DNA of 64,000 nucleotides from Flagellimonas beolgyonensis (GTDB lineage Bacteria > Bacteroidota > Bacteroidia > Flavobacteriales > Flavobacteriaceae), in NCBI RefSeq assembly GCF_003992615.1, contig NZ_RZMY01000013.1:102238-166237 (forward strand). The letters run 5' to 3'. Under the pieces are notes generated by a model. That model saw nothing but the letters and a program-made list of their open reading frames with translations, searched no databases and had not been told where the DNA came from. The translations under genes and the position numbers were made by a program. Positions 52,265 through 59,703 of the stretch are shown piece after piece (within the stretch, counting starts at the first letter, position 1; every line of letters starts with the position of its first letter).

Positions 52265-54370
52265 CTACTCCGGCCAATCGATTTGGTTGTACAGAGCCAC
52301 GTACCGGGGGTCGTTCGTCTTTTTGTAGGGCTGTACCCAATATTCCGTTTTGAGCCACAGCGTTTCCACATCCCTGCGTTCGACCGACTTCTTCAACCAC
52401 TCAAAAGCGGTGTCTTCGTCCTTTAGGTAAAAATAGTACATGGCCAAGAACCATGCTGGCGAGCCCGCCATACCCTGATCGTACTGTTCGTTCAGCAGGT
52501 TTAGCTTTTCCTGAATTTTGGCCGGGTCCGCACCGTCGTGGTGTAGGGCCACCGCATCGTAATAGAGGTGTACCGAAGCATTGTCCAGAAAATTGGTCTT
52601 TAGGATATTATTCATTTCCTTGAACGCTTCAAAGTTGCCCATGTTCAAGTGTACCATGGCCACATCACGGGTGTAGAACAGGTCGTGCTTGAAGCGGCTG
52701 TCACAACGGTTCATCAAACTGTCGGCCTTGGCCCAATCCCCGGCCAGAAAATAGGCGCGTATCATCTGTGCATACCCGTTGCCCGCATCGGGGAAACGGT
52801 CGATGTAGTTTTCCGCAAAGTGGATGCTCTCGTCAAAACGGCCTAGCATATTGCTGTACACTGAGTAAAAAGCCCCATCCGGAAAGGGGGGCAAAATGGC
52901 CACCAACGACAAATGTTCCTCCGAATACTCAAAATCGTGTTCAAAGAAAAACTTGCTCACCAACAGGTATTGCGAGGCTTCCAAGGTGGGTTTCAGAGCT
53001 ATGGATTTTTCCAGGTACTCCGCGGCCCTCGTTCTGGATTCCTCTTGTTTAAAATAGCCCCAGATCATACCGCCAATGGTGTAGATACGGGCCAAACCAA
53101 TATAGCCCTCGGCCCTGTTGGGCTCCAACTGGATCACTTTTTGGTACAGCGGCATAGCTTGGTACATGGATTCCTTGTCCATTTTATTGGTGAGGGCATC
53201 GGCACGGGCCAACAATTCATTCACATCCTTATTGTCCAAGGTCTGGTTTTGGGTACTGGTCTTTTCCCGATTCCGGTAATGGGCGCTCAGTTCGGTGGTG
53301 ATCACCCCACTGGTGCGATCTTGCAAGGTGGCCGCAATGTTGTCGCCCGATACATGGTCGTACCGTTCGGACCAAAGGTACACCCGCTCCAGGGCATCGG
53401 CCAGGCGGAGGTCGAGGTTGTACAGACTATCGGATTGGTGCAGCGCGCCTTCCAGCATATAGCCCACCTCCAAGGCGGCCGCCATTTGCTGCAACGATTT
53501 GCCTTGGTCCAAATAGTCCTGCACCAAGGATTTGGGCACCACTTTTATGGTGATGAGCTTGTCGGACAATTGCGCGATCAGGTCGTCGGTAATGGTTTCG
53601 CTCAGCACATCGTTTTGTGCCTCGCCCGTAAGGTTCTGCACGGGCAATACGGCGATACTGCCCAGTGCCTTGTTACTTGGAGTGGGCAAACCGTTGCTGT
53701 TTTTGATGAGGGCATAATATCCTACTACCAACAGACCGATTACCACTACCGCCCCAACGGCCCAAGCACCCAGTCTGCGTTTACCGCCTCCCCTATTTTG
53801 GTATTTGGACAGCAAGTCGGCACTTTCCCGGCTGGGGTCCTTTATGTAGGCCTTGCGTTCGGGAACTTCCAGATCATCATCCACCAAAGCGAAAACGGGA
53901 ATGGGTTCTTTTACGTTCTTAAAATGGAAAACATCCAAAAAGCGGGTCTCGAATTTTTTATGGCTCCGCAGTTGGTCGTTCACCAGGCCGGAAAAGAAGA
54001 TACTGCCCGGCACTGAAACCGCCTCTATGCGCGAGGCCACATTTACGGCATCGCCCATAATATCGTCTTCGGCAAGTACAATGTCGCCCACGTGGATCCC
54101 GATGCGAACGGGGATCACGGGGTCCTCCCGAAATCCTTTTTGAAGGGCCAGCGCACACTCCACAGCATCCACGGCACTGTCGAAAATGGTGAGGGTGCCA
54201 TCGCCAAAGTATTGCACCAAGGTACCCCGATACTGCTCGGTAAGCTCCTTGAACAGGGTACGGTGCCTATTGCGCAAGGCCAGGGCCCGTTGTTCATCCT
54301 CGTGCATGATGGCGGTGTACCCCTGCACATCGGTAAACATTATGGCGGTCAATTTGCGGTGCATGCCCAT
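52265..54370 (-). CDS. Class III adenylate/guanylate cyclase with TolB-like and TPR domains
   Basis: 701 residues from the ATG at 54370; the frame further up overlaps the RadC-like gene and is not real. The cyclase domain is at residues about 5-165, with metal-binding Asp14 (FTDVQG) and Asp57 (YFGDGTL) and the transition-state Asn110 and Arg114 (VNVASRIEA), so activity is expected. A membrane segment follows (AVGAVVVIGLLVVGYYALI, about 205-223). The periplasmic part starts with a TolB/FlgO-like domain (GSIAVLPVQNLTGEAQND), then TPR helices. It should make cAMP or cGMP in response to an external or envelope signal. It faces the divergent RadC-like gene, with a 147-base gap. Confidence 0.9.
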   Translation of the reverse strand: MGMHRKLTAIMFTDVQGYTAIMHEDEQRALALRNRHRTLFKELTEQYRGTLVQYFGDGTLTIFDSAVDAVECALALQKGFREDPVIPVRIGIHVGDIVLAEDDIMGDAVNVASRIEAVSVPGSIFFSGLVNDQLRSHKKFETRFLDVFHFKNVKEPIPVFALVDDDLEVPERKAYIKDPSRESADLLSKYQNRGGGKRRLGAWAVGAVVVIGLLVVGYYALIKNSNGLPTPSNKALGSIAVLPVQNLTGEAQNDVLSETITDDLIAQLSDKLITIKVVPKSLVQDYLDQGKSLQQMAAALEVGYMLEGALHQSDSLYNLDLRLADALERVYLWSERYDHVSGDNIAATLQDRTSGVITTELSAHYRNREKTSTQNQTLDNKDVNELLARADALTNKMDKESMYQAMPLYQKVIQLEPNRAEGYIGLARIYTIGGMIWGYFKQEESRTRAAEYLEKSIALKPTLEASQYLLVSKFFFEHDFEYSEEHLSLVAILPPFPDGAFYSVYSNMLGRFDESIHFAENYIDRFPDAGNGYAQMIRAYFLAGDWAKADSLMNRCDSRFKHDLFYTRDVAMVHLNMGNFEAFKEMNNILKTNFLDNASVHLYYDAVALHHDGADPAKIQEKLNLLNEQYDQGMAGSPAWFLAMYYFYLKDEDTAFEWLKKSVERRDVETLWLKTEYWVQPYKKTNDPRYVALYNQIDWPE

Positions 54371-54450
54371 GGCGCGGTCGATTGTGTTCCCTAAAATAGT
54401 AAAATGGGACCATACTGGAACACGATACGGCATATTGAAGCTACCCCCGC

Positions 54451-54493
54451 CCCATTTTTGTTTTTCTCGCGGGCATGGATTACCTTTCCCAGA
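54451..54493. repeat. 43-bp dispersed repeat, copy 2
   Basis: Second copy of the repeat at 49985-50027 with three mismatches. It stands in the gap between the cyclase and RadC-like genes, 24 bases before the ATG at 54518. Confidence 0.75.
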
Positions 54494-54517
54494 CCCAAAA
54501 ATTACAACACACCTACC

Positions 54518-55138
54518 ATGAACGTACGGCTTACCAAAGAACAGAAGATCAAAGTGCTCAACTCTACGGACATATATGCGATCATGCAGCAGGTTTTGCT
54601 GCGCGAAAACAAGATACGCCGCAACCAAGAGCATTTTTGGGTGGTGGGCCTTAACCACAACAACAAGATCCTGTTTGTGGAACTCATTGGCCTGGGGGCC
54701 AGCAACCGGGTAAATGCCGACCCGCCCGACGTGTTCCGCATGGCGATCTACAAACTGGCCAGCAAGCTGATCTTGGTGCACAACCACCCCAGCGGCTCGC
54801 ACGAAGTGACCGATGCCGATATTACCTTTACCGACCACATGCTAAAAGTGGGGAAACTGATCAAAGTGGAAGTGCTGGACCATTTGGTGATCACCGAAAC
54901 CCACTATACCAGTTTTGCCGACCAAGGGGTAATGGACCAACTCAAAAAAAGCGGTTTGTTTGAGATCATGGGCCCTGAAAAGCAGGAATTGGAACAGTTT
55001 AAGATCGATACCGAGAAAAAGCGGGCACGAAAAGAGGAGCTACTTAAAGTAGCAAAAAAGATGAAGGGTGAAGGGTTAACGGACGAGGTTATTAAAAAAG
55101 TGACTGGGTTGAGTTTGAAAGTGATTGGGGGTATATAA
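54518..55138 (+). CDS. RadC-like JAB domain protein
   Basis: 206 residues from the ATG at 54518. The JAB/MPN metal site is complete: HNHPSGSHEVTDADITFTDHM, then VLDHLVITETHYTSFAD. The N-terminal domain of full RadC is missing, so this is a short type (about 120 residues of JAB plus a Lys-rich C-terminal helix with EELLKVAKKMKGEGLTDEVIKKVTGLS). Short RadC-like proteins are common in mobile islands and defence loci. The gene's GC-rich codon use matches the chromosome and not the AT-rich operon that follows on the other strand. Confidence 0.9.
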   Translation: MNVRLTKEQKIKVLNSTDIYAIMQQVLLRENKIRRNQEHFWVVGLNHNNKILFVELIGLGASNRVNADPPDVFRMAIYKLASKLILVHNHPSGSHEVTDADITFTDHMLKVGKLIKVEVLDHLVITETHYTSFADQGVMDQLKKSGLFEIMGPEKQELEQFKIDTEKKRARKEELLKVAKKMKGEGLTDEVIKKVTGLSLKVIGGI

Positions 55139-55166
55139 GGTCAAATCCAAATTACAATCTCATTTT

Positions 55167-55623
55167 TCAAAATAATTCAATTGGTAATTCAACAACAATT
55201 GATTCTTTAGACTTCTTGTACATCCAACATTTTATCTCCGATTCAGAAGTGCCAATAATTATAAATATTGGGTTTGGTGTTTTTGAAGATTTATATTTTG
55301 CAATCTTCTTAATTGTTTTCAAATCCAAATTACTCATGTATGGATAAGAATATGGATGAGAATGCCAATCTCCTAAATATGTTAATACACCTCTTGATTG
55401 ATGAAAAAATTCTTCCAGTTTTTCCTGCTGAAACTTACCGTCTGGTATAAAGCTGTCTTCTAATCTTATTGCATCAGGACCCCCATCAATTAATATTGTA
55501 ATTACTAAATTTCCAAAAATATCTTTATATCCAATTAACATCCCACCTGTCTCTAGTGGCAGAAAGCTTTGAGAGTCTTCTATTATTTTTTCTCTAAGGT
55601 TTTTTTTTTAACCAGACTTTCAT
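55167..55623 (-). CDS. JAB/JAMM peptidase of the E2-E1 operon (Cap3-like), frame broken by a run of A
   Basis: The part read from an ATG at 55541 (124 residues) has GDWHSHPYSYPYMSNLD, the HxH-P-x6-S-x2-D part of a JAMM site, but lacks the JAMM Glu. That Glu is encoded just upstream as PLETGGMLIGYKD, so the true start must be further back. The natural start is the ATG at 55623, which overlaps the E2-E1 stop (ATGA) and gives MKVWLK. Between the two lies a run of ten A (55600-55609). With nine A, one frame of 151 residues would join start, Glu motif and HSHP motif. Either RNA polymerase or ribosome slippage, phase variation, a mutation or a sequencing error explains it. The product would cut isopeptide or precursor bonds of the conjugation system. 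Confidence 0.8.
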
Positions 55624-57476
55624 TCCTTACAATATGGGCAATCAGGATGCTTAACTAATTTGTGCACTTCCCAACTAGGTGGTATTTCAATTCCTTTGTC
55701 ATCCACCATATTTAAAATTCCAACATCCCAGCTTCCTGTTTGTTTGCCAACTTTTAACACATCAACAGCCATTCGAACTCCAGCTAATGAAATATTTTGT
55801 AAATCAAAACTTGATCCTGTAAATGTTACGTCACCACATCCTTGAGGCTGTATACCTCCATTCTTATCTTCATTAGGGGGTTTAATGGTACCATCATTAA
55901 GATGATATTGTAAACACATCCAACAACCTTTAGTTTCACTTGGCACAACCCTCATCACAATTCCTCCCCATGCTCCTCGTCTTGCTTCTATTGACATGTA
56001 AGGGATTGACCTATTTTTACATAATCTTGAAATGAGGTTATTTACTCCCTCTTCTGCTGAGGCATCATATAATAAAGAACAATCATCAAGTAACCATTTT
56101 ATTTTTTCATCCTCATTGTTAAAAAATAATTGACTTGTACTACCAATTTTATGATTTACAATTTCCACATCAACAAATGGATAATTTGCATCTATAAATT
56201 GCTTCAACGCTAAAGTCTTACTGCTACCACTATATTCAATCCCTAAAGGCCATCGAGAAGAAGATGAGACATCAACAATGTCAAAATCCATTAATTTTAA
56301 TTTGGAAACCCCATTCTTTGCAAATTCAATTACAGAGGGTGCTCCGATTGTACCCAAACCTATTATGGAAATAGTTTTTCCATGTAAGGTTTTTGAATTT
56401 GGAATCCTTTGCATGTAATCTTCCTTTTGTAAACTGATAATAGGAAGGTTCAGATTAGAATTTAATTTTTCATTCGGACGCTGACCATTTATATGTTTAA
56501 CTTCTCCATTTACTAAAAACATCCAACCCCATCCCTTTTGCCCTATAGCAGTTTCCTCTGGAAATAAAATCGCAACAAAGTTGAGCCCCTTTAGGTCATA
56601 AAAATTTATTGTTCTTTTAACAGGCTTTTGAATGTTTCTAACACTTAATTCCTCCATTAAAGAAGATAACAAATTCCTATCTTCCAGCAATTTAATATTG
56701 TTAATTCTATACCATTTTGTGGTAAATATATTATGAACCCCTCTTAATTTATTTATATCAAAACTTGGATTAGGCATTAAACTTTTTGATTCTTGATCAA
56801 GCCAATCCAATACAAAACATTTTGCTATATCACCATTAACCGAGGGTGTTGGAAAATATTTACTTAGCTCGCCAATTTTCCTAGATTCAAAAATTTGAGT
56901 TTTTCCAAGTTCTCCTTGAAATCCAATTTTTAAGAATCCATGATCAAGAATTTCGAGATTATCATCATTTTGCGGCAAACCAACATCAAATAAAGTGGGT
57001 CGATCACTTAGAATTGCAATATTAGTTGGAGTATAAAAGTATTCAGATAGCGGTTCAGCTTGTTCATTTGGATCAGCCTTTATTTTTTCATCATCAACTA
57101 TATTTCCCTTTTCAAAAACCAAGGGTAATCTCTCGCTTAAATACTCAAAAATATTTTCAGGAATATCCCAAAACTGACTTGGTCTATGTATTAAGCATAA
57201 ATTACCATCTAAATAATTTTGATGCCTTGGTAGCCGAATATTTGTTGCAACTACTTCAGGACGAAAAAAAGGGTAATTATCCGGAAAATTAATTTGTAGT
57301 TCTAAATCCTCTTCCAACTCTAAACCAAATGTATTTTGGACAGGAATTCTACATTTAAGTTGAACTATTTTTTCCTTAAATAATTCCTCATTCCTTTGGA
57401 CATCAATTCCATTGGCTTTTAATATTTTAATCTCGTTTTCGAGTTTTTCCGGATAATTTTCAAACCAAACACTCAT
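55620..57476 (-). CDS. E2-E1 ubiquitin-like conjugation enzyme fusion (Cap2-like)
   Basis: 618 residues, cytoplasmic, AT-rich. The N-terminal E2/UBC domain (about 1-135) has INFPDNYPFFRPEV and the active-site Cys94 in DGNLCLIHRPSQFW. After a middle region (about 150-360) comes the E1/ThiF adenylation domain with GKTISIIGLGTIGAPSVIEFAKNG (nucleotide loop 373-378), MDFDIVDVSSSSRW (Asp399, Arg408) and the likely E1 catalytic Cys547 in QGCGDVTFTG. Zinc Cys pairs are CWMC (518, 521) and CPYC (613, 616). Length and order equal those of CBASS Cap2, which joins the C-terminal Gly of CD-NTase to targets. Here no CD-NTase is present; the 2-base gap to the Gly-ending peptide gene makes that peptide the candidate substrate. 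Confidence 0.88.
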   Translation of the reverse strand: MSVWFENYPEKLENEIKILKANGIDVQRNEELFKEKIVQLKCRIPVQNTFGLELEEDLELQINFPDNYPFFRPEVVATNIRLPRHQNYLDGNLCLIHRPSQFWDIPENIFEYLSERLPLVFEKGNIVDDEKIKADPNEQAEPLSEYFYTPTNIAILSDRPTLFDVGLPQNDDNLEILDHGFLKIGFQGELGKTQIFESRKIGELSKYFPTPSVNGDIAKCFVLDWLDQESKSLMPNPSFDINKLRGVHNIFTTKWYRINNIKLLEDRNLLSSLMEELSVRNIQKPVKRTINFYDLKGLNFVAILFPEETAIGQKGWGWMFLVNGEVKHINGQRPNEKLNSNLNLPIISLQKEDYMQRIPNSKTLHGKTISIIGLGTIGAPSVIEFAKNGVSKLKLMDFDIVDVSSSSRWPLGIEYSGSSKTLALKQFIDANYPFVDVEIVNHKIGSTSQLFFNNEDEKIKWLLDDCSLLYDASAEEGVNNLISRLCKNRSIPYMSIEARRGAWGGIVMRVVPSETKGCWMCLQYHLNDGTIKPPNEDKNGGIQPQGCGDVTFTGSSFDLQNISLAGVRMAVDVLKVGKQTGSWDVGILNMVDDKGIEIPPSWEVHKLVKHPDCPYCKE

Positions 57477-57478
57477 TT

Positions 57479-57613
57479 CTATCCAACAGGTCTTGTTCCA
57501 GGTGGTTTAGGCGGTTTATGAGGGTTACCAGGATTGTCCGGTTTGCCTGGTTTGTCTGGTTTTCCAGGTTTTCCAGGTTTTCCAGGTTTTCCATCATTTT
57601 TGTGTTCTGACAT
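57479..57613 (-). CDS. 44-residue Gly-Lys-Pro repeat peptide ending in Gly
   Basis: Starts at the ATG at 57613 as MSEHKNDGKP, continues as about six GKP/GKPD triplets, changes to PHKPPKPPG and ends TRPVG followed by TAG. The stop is 2 bases before the E2-E1 start. The length, strong Lys content and C-terminal Gly fit a conjugation substrate: the Gly could be activated by the E1 part, and its Lys residues could accept other units. It has no beta-grasp fold. An in-frame extension to 57763 crosses a terminator and palindromes and is unlikely. I know of no family for it. Expression and function are inference. Confidence 0.7.
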   Translation of the reverse strand: MSEHKNDGKPGKPGKPGKPDKPGKPDNPGNPHKPPKPPGTRPVG

Positions 57614-57649
57614 AATCTTAAAATTTAATATTATACAAATTCCATACGC

Positions 57650-57712
57650 ACTTAACGTATTAAGTATTAAAGTTACAAAATTTAACACGTAAAAAATTAC
57701 GGATTTCCGTAA
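57650..57712 (-). promoter_or_regulatory. Two palindromes upstream of the peptide/E2-E1/JAB operon
   Basis: ACTTAA-CGTA-TTAAGT (57650-57665) and TTACGGA-TT-TCCGTAA (57697-57712) are both perfect. They lie 37 and 84 bases before the ATG at 57613 and are the only palindromes in the gap, so they are likely operators. No regulator gene is linked to the operon. Confidence 0.5.
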
Positions 57713-57717
57713 CCCTA

Positions 57718-57740
57718 CAAAAAAAGCCCTAAAGGGCTTT
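57718..57740 (-). terminator. Terminator after the DUF302 gene
   Basis: On the minus strand AAAGCCCT-TT-AGGGCTTT followed by a T-run. It separates the GC-rich chromosome (DUF302) from the AT-rich operon downstream. Confidence 0.85.
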
Positions 57741-57777
57741 CTTCTACTATCCAATACCTCCAAAAAGTAACCGCCAA

Positions 57778-58155
57778 CTACAACGCCACAATCCCCTGCA
57801 CCCTTTCCAACAATTCTTCTGCCATGGCAGGGTCCAGCCCATAACCCTGTAGGCTGCCCACGGGGTTTTTAAAGCTCAGTTGGGTGGTATGGGCATCCAC
57901 CTCTTGCAGTACCAGTTTTAAGGGAATGTCGTTGATCGCCATAGGGTCGCCCGCCATGATCTGGGCAATGTATTTGGGCTCAAAAAAGAGCAATTGCCGC
58001 AAGGGCGGTATGGTAATCCCATGCTTGGCCACAATGGCCTGGGTATCGATCTCGTGCAGTAGCAGAAAACCGTGGTCGGTGATCCGTTGTTTCAGGGTGT
58101 TGTACGCCTGCCCAAAGGGCAGCGGTAGCAGTTGGTGTTCCACATGGGCTTTCAT
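57778..58155 (-). CDS. DUF302 protein
   Basis: 125 residues. The pattern GQAYNTLKQRITDHGFLLLHEIDTQAIVAKHGITIPPLRQLLFFEPKYIAQIMAGDP fits DUF302, a small alpha/beta domain seen in isolation or next to oxidoreductases and regulators. Its function is unknown. There is no signal peptide. It lies 11 bases downstream of the AraC gene on the same strand, so the pair forms an operon, and the regulator may act on it. Confidence 0.82.
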   Translation of the reverse strand: MKAHVEHQLLPLPFGQAYNTLKQRITDHGFLLLHEIDTQAIVAKHGITIPPLRQLLFFEPKYIAQIMAGDPMAINDIPLKLVLQEVDAHTTQLSFKNPVGSLQGYGLDPAMAEELLERVQGIVAL

Positions 58156-58166
58156 AAGCGGTATGT

Positions 58167-59048
58167 TTAGGCGGTGGCGCGGGCAAAGCCCACGGTTTCG
58201 CGGTAGGTTGTGGGCGAGATCTCGGCGTTGTTCTTAAAAAAGCGGCTAAAGTAGTGCTCATCGTCGTACCCGAGGTCGTAGGCGATCTCCTTTACACTTT
58301 TGTTGGTGAGGTACAGCTCTCGCTTGGCCTCTATAATGATCCGCTCGCTGATCAGGTTGGTCATGGTCTTGTTAAAATGGTTCTTGGTGATCTTGGCCAG
58401 CGCCTTGGGGCTTATGTTCAGCAGGTCGGCATACTCCCCGGCGGAGTGCTTGGTGCGGTAGTGGGTCTCGATCAGGTTTTTCAGCTTTTGGAGGATAAAG
58501 GGCTCCTTTTCGTCGGATAGCCCTTCCAGCACTTCGGGCTGTTGCTTGGCCTTGGCGCGGGAGGTGGTGATCAAAAAGATCTTGAGGTAGGAGACCAACA
58601 GCTCGTACTGGGCCATTTCAGCCTTCTGCACCTCTAGGCGCATTTGTTGCAGTACCATGTCCAGCTCGTTGCGGATGTCGTCCGTAACGCAGAGCATGGG
58701 CGGGTTGTAAATATTGTTGAAGAGCACCCCGTTGCAGGCCACCTGTTCGTGGTGATGGTGGATGCAGAAAAAATCGGGATGGAAATGCAACACCACGCCT
58801 TCCAACGGTTCGTCCTCGGTAAGGGTAAAGGGTTGGTAGGGCGTCATGGCGAACAGGGTGTTTGGCGTAAAGGCGTGTTCCTGAAAATCCACCTGGGCGG
58901 TACCCCTCCCCTTTTTGATCCAAATCAGGGAGTAGTAGTTGTGGCGGTTGGTATCGCAGAACTGGCAGCTGTCCTCAAAATGGGAAAGCTTAAAGGCCAA
59001 GTTGCCCGTTTGTTCGTCAATTAGCGTGTTGGTGTTGTAGAGGTCCAT
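58167..59048 (-). CDS. AraC family transcriptional regulator
   Basis: 293 residues. The N-terminal half is a cupin-like ligand domain (about 20-150: YYSLIWIKKGRGTAQVDFQEHAFTPNTLFAMTP); the C-terminal AraC HTH pair is at about 190-285 with AGEYADLLNISPKALAKITKNHFNKTMTNLISERIIIEAKREL and VKEIAYDLGYDDEHYFSRFFKNNAEISPTTYRE. It has no membrane segment. The upstream gap has an AGTGGTT repeat array and a long inverted repeat. It probably controls the DUF302 gene and perhaps the divergent-side genes of the redox cluster. Confidence 0.92.
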   Translation of the reverse strand: MDLYNTNTLIDEQTGNLAFKLSHFEDSCQFCDTNRHNYYSLIWIKKGRGTAQVDFQEHAFTPNTLFAMTPYQPFTLTEDEPLEGVVLHFHPDFFCIHHHHEQVACNGVLFNNIYNPPMLCVTDDIRNELDMVLQQMRLEVQKAEMAQYELLVSYLKIFLITTSRAKAKQQPEVLEGLSDEKEPFILQKLKNLIETHYRTKHSAGEYADLLNISPKALAKITKNHFNKTMTNLISERIIIEAKRELYLTNKSVKEIAYDLGYDDEHYFSRFFKNNAEISPTTYRETVGFARATA

Positions 59049-59054
59049 TTTTTT

Positions 59055-59103
59055 AGTGGTTAGACTTTAGTGGTTAGTTGTTAGTAATTAGTACTCAGTC
59101 ATA
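59055..59103. repeat. Array of 7-bp AGTGGTT-type repeats
   Basis: In phase: AGTGGTT AGACTTT AGTGGTT and then AGTTGTT AGTAATT AGTACTC AGTCATA, all starting AG. It starts 7 bases before the AraC start codon. The unit is close to the reverse complement of the TGACCAC array at 46837. Confidence 0.7.
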
Positions 59104-59109
59104 ACGCAA

Positions 59110-59184
59110 TGTCACTTCGAGCGCAGTCGAGAAGTCAACAAGGTCAGTAGCTTAAATGCGGTCTCGACTGCGCTCGACCTGACA
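59110..59184. repeat. Long inverted repeat with TCGAGCGCAGTCGAGA arms
   Basis: Arms of 23 bases (59110-59132 and 59162-59184) differ at two positions. This is one of the dispersed palindromic repeats of Flavobacteriaceae. It lies in the gap before the AraC gene. Confidence 0.85.
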
Positions 59185-59221
59185 CTTATTATTGCTTTGA
59201 TTGATCACGGACAATCCGAGA

Positions 59222-59638
59222 TCACAATCGACGTTCGTTGGCCGCAATGGGCAGGTCGTTGATGCTGGCATATCGCTTTTGCATCAACCCGTACTGGTTG
59301 AACTCCCAGTTCTCGTTCCCGTACGCACGGAACCATTGCCCTTGGGCATTTTGGTACTCATATTCAAAACGCACTGCAATACGGTTGTCGGAAAAGGCCC
59401 AGAGTTCCTTACGTAGTTTATAGTTTTTTTCCTTTTGCCACTTGTCCGTCAAAAAGGCAACGACCTCCTCACGCCCGTTCACAAACTGGGAGCGGTTGCG
59501 CCATTCGGTGTCCACGGTGTAGGCCATGCTTACCTTATTGGGGTCTTGGCTGTTCCAGGCATCTTCTGCCAATTGTACTTTTTCTTTGGCCGTTGCTTCG
59601 GTAAAGGGGGGCAACGGATATTTTTTTTCAATGATCAT
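59222..59638 (-). CDS. DUF1348 NTF2-like protein
   Basis: 138 residues. The sequence [54 protein letters not shown] and [41 protein letters not shown] is nearly the whole DUF1348 family pattern, a cone-shaped NTF2 fold. No signal peptide. Homologues are often called nuclear-transport-factor-like; their role is unknown. It is followed by a group of small redox-type genes in the same direction (YHS, AhpD-like). Confidence 0.9.
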   Translation of the reverse strand: MIIEKKYPLPPFTEATAKEKVQLAEDAWNSQDPNKVSMAYTVDTEWRNRSQFVNGREEVVAFLTDKWQKEKNYKLRKELWAFSDNRIAVRFEYEYQNAQGQWFRAYGNENWEFNQYGLMQKRYASINDLPIAANERRL

Positions 59639-59654
59639 GCTGTGTCTTTTTTAA

Positions 59655-59693
59655 AATAAAAAAGGGCAGGACCTATGGCAAGCCCTACCCTTT
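59655..59693 (-). terminator. Terminator after the YHS gene
   Basis: On the minus strand AAAGGGTAGG pairs with CCTGCCCTTT (one wobble pair), followed by a T-run. It lies just past the YHS stop at 59704. Confidence 0.65.
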
Positions 59694-59703
59694 GGAATTA
59701 AAA

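Noticed and set aside
52913..54016. 367-residue plus-strand protein
   Set aside because: It mirrors the cyclase/TPR gene, whose motifs are intact on the minus strand.
54371..54838. Long N-terminal extension of the cyclase
   Set aside because: It overlaps the RadC-like gene on the other strand and the 43-bp repeat; the cyclase domain begins right at the ATG at 54370.
55167..57613. A complete CBASS operon
   Set aside because: The E2-E1 and JAB genes fit Cap2 and Cap3, but no CD-NTase, phospholipase, nuclease or membrane effector lies on either side; the next genes are RadC-like and DUF302.
57614..57763. N-terminal extension of the Gly-Lys-Pro peptide with a membrane segment
   Set aside because: The in-frame extension crosses a terminator hairpin and both palindromes, so the ATG at 57613 is the better start.
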